From an uncultured Fidelibacterota bacterium (GTDB lineage Bacteria > Fidelibacterota > Marinisomatia > Marinisomatales > TCS55), in contig CAJWGZ010000041.1 of the NCBI GenBank assembly GCA_913041075.1, positions 1 to 9,278 of the forward strand: DNA of 9,278 nucleotides, written 5' to 3'. The position numbers were made by a program, and so were the translations under genes. This document shows positions 6,983 through 9,278 of the stretch, in pieces (position 1 is the first letter of the stretch; each line of letters begins with the position of its first letter). Below the pieces are notes generated by a model, which had not been told where the DNA came from, ran no database searches, and saw only the letters and a program-made list of their open reading frames with translations.

Positions 6983-7057
6983 TGGAATTACATTCAATTT
7001 TCTCAACAGATTTCCTAGTATGGTAAACAATAATTACAATGATTATCTAGTTTGCTG

Positions 7058-7651
7058 ATGGCCGATAGCATTAAAACAGGTATCGGCTTTTTAATTCCAG
7101 TAGGATCATTGGTTGGTTTTATTCAGTCTCTGCTAGCCAATGATTATATCACTGGAATTATCTTTATCATTGGGGGATTAATGCTCTGGATGCTGTATAT
7201 ATTAGTGGTTGAATCAACTACTCCTGCACTTATGGGAAATATATTGATCGTATTTATTGTACTGTTGTCTTTAGCTGTTTTCCTTAACTATGGTCTCGCA
7301 CAAAATATTTGGGGTGGCTACGAATTAAAATCAGATGGATCAATAATCGCCCTCCTTGTATTATTCTTTGGATGTTTAATTGGGATGATGTTCCGGCAGC
7401 ATCTGCTGGGTACGCCAGCACCAAGTTTAAGCACAGAGGATCAAGACCTGGTAAATAAAGCATTGGGACAAAGTGATAATGGCGGATCAACAGCTCCTAA
7501 AGTGATCGTTGTAAAGCAGGAAGCGCCACCGGCTCAAGAGGACGAAGAAGAGGACGAAGAAGAATGGGATTATTCAAATATGTACGCCTATCCACCTGAG
7601 TATTATGAAGATTATTATGAGGACGAAGATGATGAAGACGATGAAGAATAA
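7058..7651 (+). CDS. Four-helix membrane protein with a very acidic, tyrosine-rich C-terminal tail
   Basis: I do not recognise a family. From the ATG at 7058 the protein has 197 residues. A TTG at 7052 would add two residues, but ATG is preferred; an in-frame TGA at 7040-7042 excludes a longer form. Four hydrophobic helices lie near 8-26, 31-51, 59-80 and 96-112. A polar linker follows (113-160, rich in Ser, Gly, Pro and Ala), then a tail from 161 to 197 in which 23 of 37 residues are Asp or Glu, with seven Tyr and one Trp. Four helices would place both termini on the same side of the membrane, probably the cytoplasm. The tail could bind cations or basic partners, but its function is unknown. 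The gene is divergent from the lipid A operon, has no clear ribosome site, and ends 22 bases before a strong terminator. Confidence 0.75.
   Translation: MADSIKTGIGFLIPVGSLVGFIQSLLANDYITGIIFIIGGLMLWMLYILVVESTTPALMGNILIVFIVLLSLAVFLNYGLAQNIWGGYELKSDGSIIALLVLFFGCLIGMMFRQHLLGTPAPSLSTEDQDLVNKALGQSDNGGSTAPKVIVVKQEAPPAQEDEEEDEEEWDYSNMYAYPPEYYEDYYEDEDDEDDEE
7538..7561 (+). repeat. Perfect 12-bp tandem duplication in the acidic tail
   Basis: GAGGACGAAGAA occurs twice head to tail and encodes Glu-Asp-Glu-Glu twice. Further down, TATTATGAAGAT (7601-7612) and TATTATGAGGAC (7613-7624) form an imperfect 12-bp pair encoding Tyr-Tyr-Glu-Asp twice. GAAGATGAT (7625-7633) and GAAGACGAT (7634-7642) are a 9-bp pair. 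The tail appears built by small tandem duplications. Confidence 0.8.
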
Positions 7652-7673
7652 TCTATCCTTATTTGAAATAATT

Positions 7674-7701
7674 AAAAAGGGCAGGTTTTCCTGCCCTTTT
7701 T
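7674..7701. terminator. Bidirectional intrinsic terminator between convergent genes
   Basis: A perfect 12-base-pair stem (AAAAAGGGCAGG at 7674-7685 and CCTGCCCTTTTT at 7690-7701) closes a TTTT loop. The GGGCAGG/CCTGCCC core is flanked by A and T runs, so a U-tract follows the hairpin in either direction. It serves the acidic-tail gene on the plus strand and the ychF-linked membrane protein gene on the minus strand, whose TAA stop (7700-7702) overlaps the stem edge. Confidence 0.92.
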
Positions 7702-8176
7702 ACTGTCTCTCTGTTTTCGTCATCGCCAATACAATATTGGTGCTTCCAATAAATGCTTTGTGTTGTGCCCCCGTGGCTTTAGTATAATAATATAGAGTAA
7801 GTAAGTATATTATATGAAACCACCATTCATTTACTTTTCCTAGAAAGAAACCTCCATCCAGAATTACCGTTGCCATAAATAGTATGGTGACCATAAGCGT
7901 TGGTGGATACAACTTGCGTTTTATACCCAGGATTCCTTTGTAAAACCTGTCTCCTATCTCTTGGTTGGTCTGGGTGTACTCCTTCACATTGACACCGGTG
8001 CCTACAAAAAAGAAAATGACCAGCGTTTGGGTAGCTATGAAAATAATGCTGACCAATAAGTCCAAAGTAATATGGTGTGTGGGCCAGATATTTACATAAT
8101 GGTTTATACCAATCAATAGGATTCCTATCCCTGAAAGGATTACCAGTATATAAGATGTTATCATGAAAAACCACAT
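7700..8176 (-). CDS. Small four-helix membrane protein of unknown function, downstream of ychF
   Basis: I do not recognise a named family. I choose the ATG at 8174-8176 (158 residues), 8 bases after the ychF stop. A longer reading from 8212 would need a TTG inside ychF, and a later ATG at 8162-8164 would trim four residues. Hydrophobic helices lie near 2-24, 38-59, 93-113 and 118-132. A basic loop between helices 2 and 3 (about 62-90, with GIKRKLYPP at 84-92) suggests that side faces the cytoplasm. Histidines at 26, 34, 35, 121 and 139 are scattered, and no metal or heme motif can be asserted. No ribosome site is visible, so translation is probably coupled to ychF. The gene ends in the bidirectional terminator. 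Confidence 0.7.
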   Translation of the reverse strand: MWFFMITSYILVILSGIGILLIGINHYVNIWPTHHITLDLLVSIIFIATQTLVIFFFVGTGVNVKEYTQTNQEIGDRFYKGILGIKRKLYPPTLMVTILFMATVILDGGFFLGKVNEWWFHIIYLLTLYYYTKATGAQHKAFIGSTNIVLAMTKTERQ

Positions 8177-8184
8177 GTCAGAAT

Positions 8185-9278
8185 CTAGACATTGAAATGG
8201 AAATAAATACAATCACCGTCTTGTACCACATAGTCCTTACCTTGTAGTTTAGCCAAGCCAGCATCTTTTACTGCTTTTTCCGATCCTAGACGCACTAAAT
8301 CATTATATTTAAATACTTCTGCTTTGATAAAACCACGCTGGAAATCAGTGTGGATTTCGCCGGCTGCATCTGGAGCAATTGTTCCTTTTTTGATGGTCCA
8401 GCTCCGAACCTGTTTTGACCCTCCCGTGAAAAAAGTTTCTAAACCTAAAAGCTTGAAAGCGGCATGTATTAACTTATACAAACCCGGTTCAGATAAATTA
8501 TATTCCTTTAGAAACATATCCTTTTCATTATCGGAAAGAACAGCGATATCCTGTTCAAGTTTACTGCAGAGGCGGATGGCTAAGTTGCCTTCCTTATTAG
8601 CGAAATCTGCTAGTCTTTGTTCTAGATCACCCCGCTGCGCGTGAACGATCTCTTTTTCATCAACATTTGATACATATAGAATTGGCTTGCGTGTTAATAA
8701 ATGCAATGACTTAATTATGGCAACCTCATCTTCATCGGTAGGGAATGTTCGCGCCCTATGTCCTCCGTTACAATGTTTTGATAGACGAGAGATAACATCA
8801 AATTTCTTTTTCTCGTTTTTCCCACCAGATTTTACCAATTTTTCTGTTTTTGCATACTGCTTTTCTAGTGTTTCTAAATCTGCTAATAGCAATTCAGTTT
8901 CAATGATTTCTGCGTCTCGAACTGGATCGACCGATCCTTCTATATGGGTTATATTGTCATCTTTAAAACAGCGTACTACATGTATTATAGCCGAAACCTG
9001 TCTGATTTGTCCCAAAAATCGGTTACCTAGACCATCCCCTTTGCTAGCGCCCTCTACAAGACCAGCAATATCAATGAACTCTACCGTGGCCGGAGAAACT
9101 TTCTCCGGTTTAAATATATTTCTTAGTTTTTCAAGGCGTTGGTCAGGTAGCTTCACAATTCCAATATGGGGATCGATCGTACAAAAGGGATAATTATCAG
9201 TTGGTACGGATGAAGCAGTGAGTGCATTAAAAAGGGTAGATTTACCCACATTGGGCAAACCAATTATTCCGCAACGTA
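8185..9278 (-). CDS. ychF: Ribosome-associated P-loop ATPase YchF/OLA1, 5'-partial
   Basis: YchF is a conserved Obg-family P-loop NTPase that prefers ATP and associates with ribosomes. The G1 loop GLPNVGKST lies at 9261-9235, followed by the NYPFCTIDPHIGIV segment and the Walker-B region FIDIAGLVEGASKGDGLGN. NVDE at 8667-8656 stands where GTPases have NKxD; this NxxE form is the YchF hallmark that relaxes guanine specificity. The C-terminal TGS domain (about 8430-8188) includes VRSWTIKKG, AAGEIHTDFQRGFIKAEV and the ending FHFNV. Reading upstream of the P-loop continues as R-C-G-I-I-G-L, the usual YchF N-terminus, to the right edge. About three residues are therefore missing, and a TTG start at 9258 would cut into the P-loop and is wrong. 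The gene is otherwise complete, at roughly 366 residues in full. It is followed by the small membrane protein gene. Confidence 0.97.
   Translation of the reverse strand, partial: RCGIIGLPNVGKSTLFNALTASSVPTDNYPFCTIDPHIGIVKLPDQRLEKLRNIFKPEKVSPATVEFIDIAGLVEGASKGDGLGNRFLGQIRQVSAIIHVVRCFKDDNITHIEGSVDPVRDAEIIETELLLADLETLEKQYAKTEKLVKSGGKNEKKKFDVISRLSKHCNGGHRARTFPTDEDEVAIIKSLHLLTRKPILYVSNVDEKEIVHAQRGDLEQRLADFANKEGNLAIRLCSKLEQDIAVLSDNEKDMFLKEYNLSEPGLYKLIHAAFKLLGLETFFTGGSKQVRSWTIKKGTIAPDAAGEIHTDFQRGFIKAEVFKYNDLVRLGSEKAVKDAGLAKLQGKDYVVQDGDCIYFHFNV

Noticed and set aside
6994..7040. Sigma-70-type promoter for the plus-strand gene at 7058
   Set aside because: Candidates such as TTGCTT with TTCAAT, or TACAAT at 7035-7040, match the consensus poorly. 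None stands out enough to annotate.
7284..7490. Minus-strand open frame opposite the acidic-tail gene
   Set aside because: It is short, has no ribosome site and lies wholly inside a plus-strand gene with clear membrane helices.
7827..8174. Second minus-strand frame of 115 codons overlapping the small membrane protein
   Set aside because: It reads the same strand in another frame and gives a His- and Arg-rich product with no motifs. The membrane-protein frame has coherent helices and ends at the terminator.
8177..8212. Longer N-terminus for the small membrane protein, starting at 8212
   Set aside because: It would need a TTG inside ychF and would add a polar segment before the first helix. 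The ATG at 8176 fits better.
8687..9193. Open frame of 168 codons on the plus strand opposite ychF
   Set aside because: It is antisense to highly conserved ychF coding sequence. The translation is Ser-rich with no recognisable motif and has no promoter or ribosome site, so it is a shadow frame.
9235..9258. Start of ychF at the TTG at 9258
   Set aside because: This codon is the Leu of the P-loop GLPNVGKS. The frame continues upstream as the normal YchF N-terminus to the window edge, so the gene is 5'-partial.

Overview
The window is AT-rich DNA from a diderm (Gram-negative-type) bacterium. The lipid A genes lpxB and lpxK require an outer membrane with lipopolysaccharide. Several genes lack a clear Shine-Dalgarno sequence, and a large protein of Ig/cadherin-like repeats is present. 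Together these fit a member of the FCB assemblage, such as Neomarinimicrobiota (SAR406) or a relative, but that placement is inference. I see no mobile element, CRISPR array, tRNA or rRNA. The genes are tightly packed and the window looks chromosomal.

Layout, left to right. (1) A plus-strand gene (1-2478), open at the left edge, encodes a repeat protein of seven Ig/cadherin-like units with a C-terminal membrane anchor. (2) A five-gene minus-strand operon (6871 down to 2475) reads Gfo/Idh/MocA oxidoreductase, ICMT/Ste14-like membrane methyltransferase, lpxB, DUF374 acyltransferase, lpxK. Its genes overlap or lie 12 bases apart, and the only promoter-like sequence is upstream of the oxidoreductase. 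Its last stop codon overlaps the stop of the repeat-protein gene in a shared TTAA. (3) A 186-base divergent intergenic region (6872-7057) carries an extended -10 promoter facing the operon. (4) A plus-strand gene (7058-7651) encodes a four-helix membrane protein with a very acidic, tyrosine-rich tail. (5) A strong bidirectional terminator (7674-7701) separates it from a minus-strand pair: ychF (running off the right edge) followed 8 bases later by a small four-helix membrane protein of unknown function.

How the genes work together. LpxB makes the lipid A disaccharide, LpxK phosphorylates it at the 4' position, and the DUF374 protein is a candidate acyltransferase. The other two operon members are the interesting ones. 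The oxidoreductase resembles the lipid A-locus Gfo/Idh/MocA type to which GnnA (UDP-GlcNAc 3-dehydrogenase) belongs. The methyltransferase belongs to the Ste14-like family that includes Leptospira LmtA, the lipid A 1-phosphate methyltransferase. Their co-occurrence suggests a Leptospira-like modified lipid A with 3-amino sugar and a methyl-capped phosphate. This is a testable hypothesis and is not shown by the sequence alone. A Kdo transferase gene (waaA), often found between the DUF374 gene and lpxK in other diderms, is absent here.
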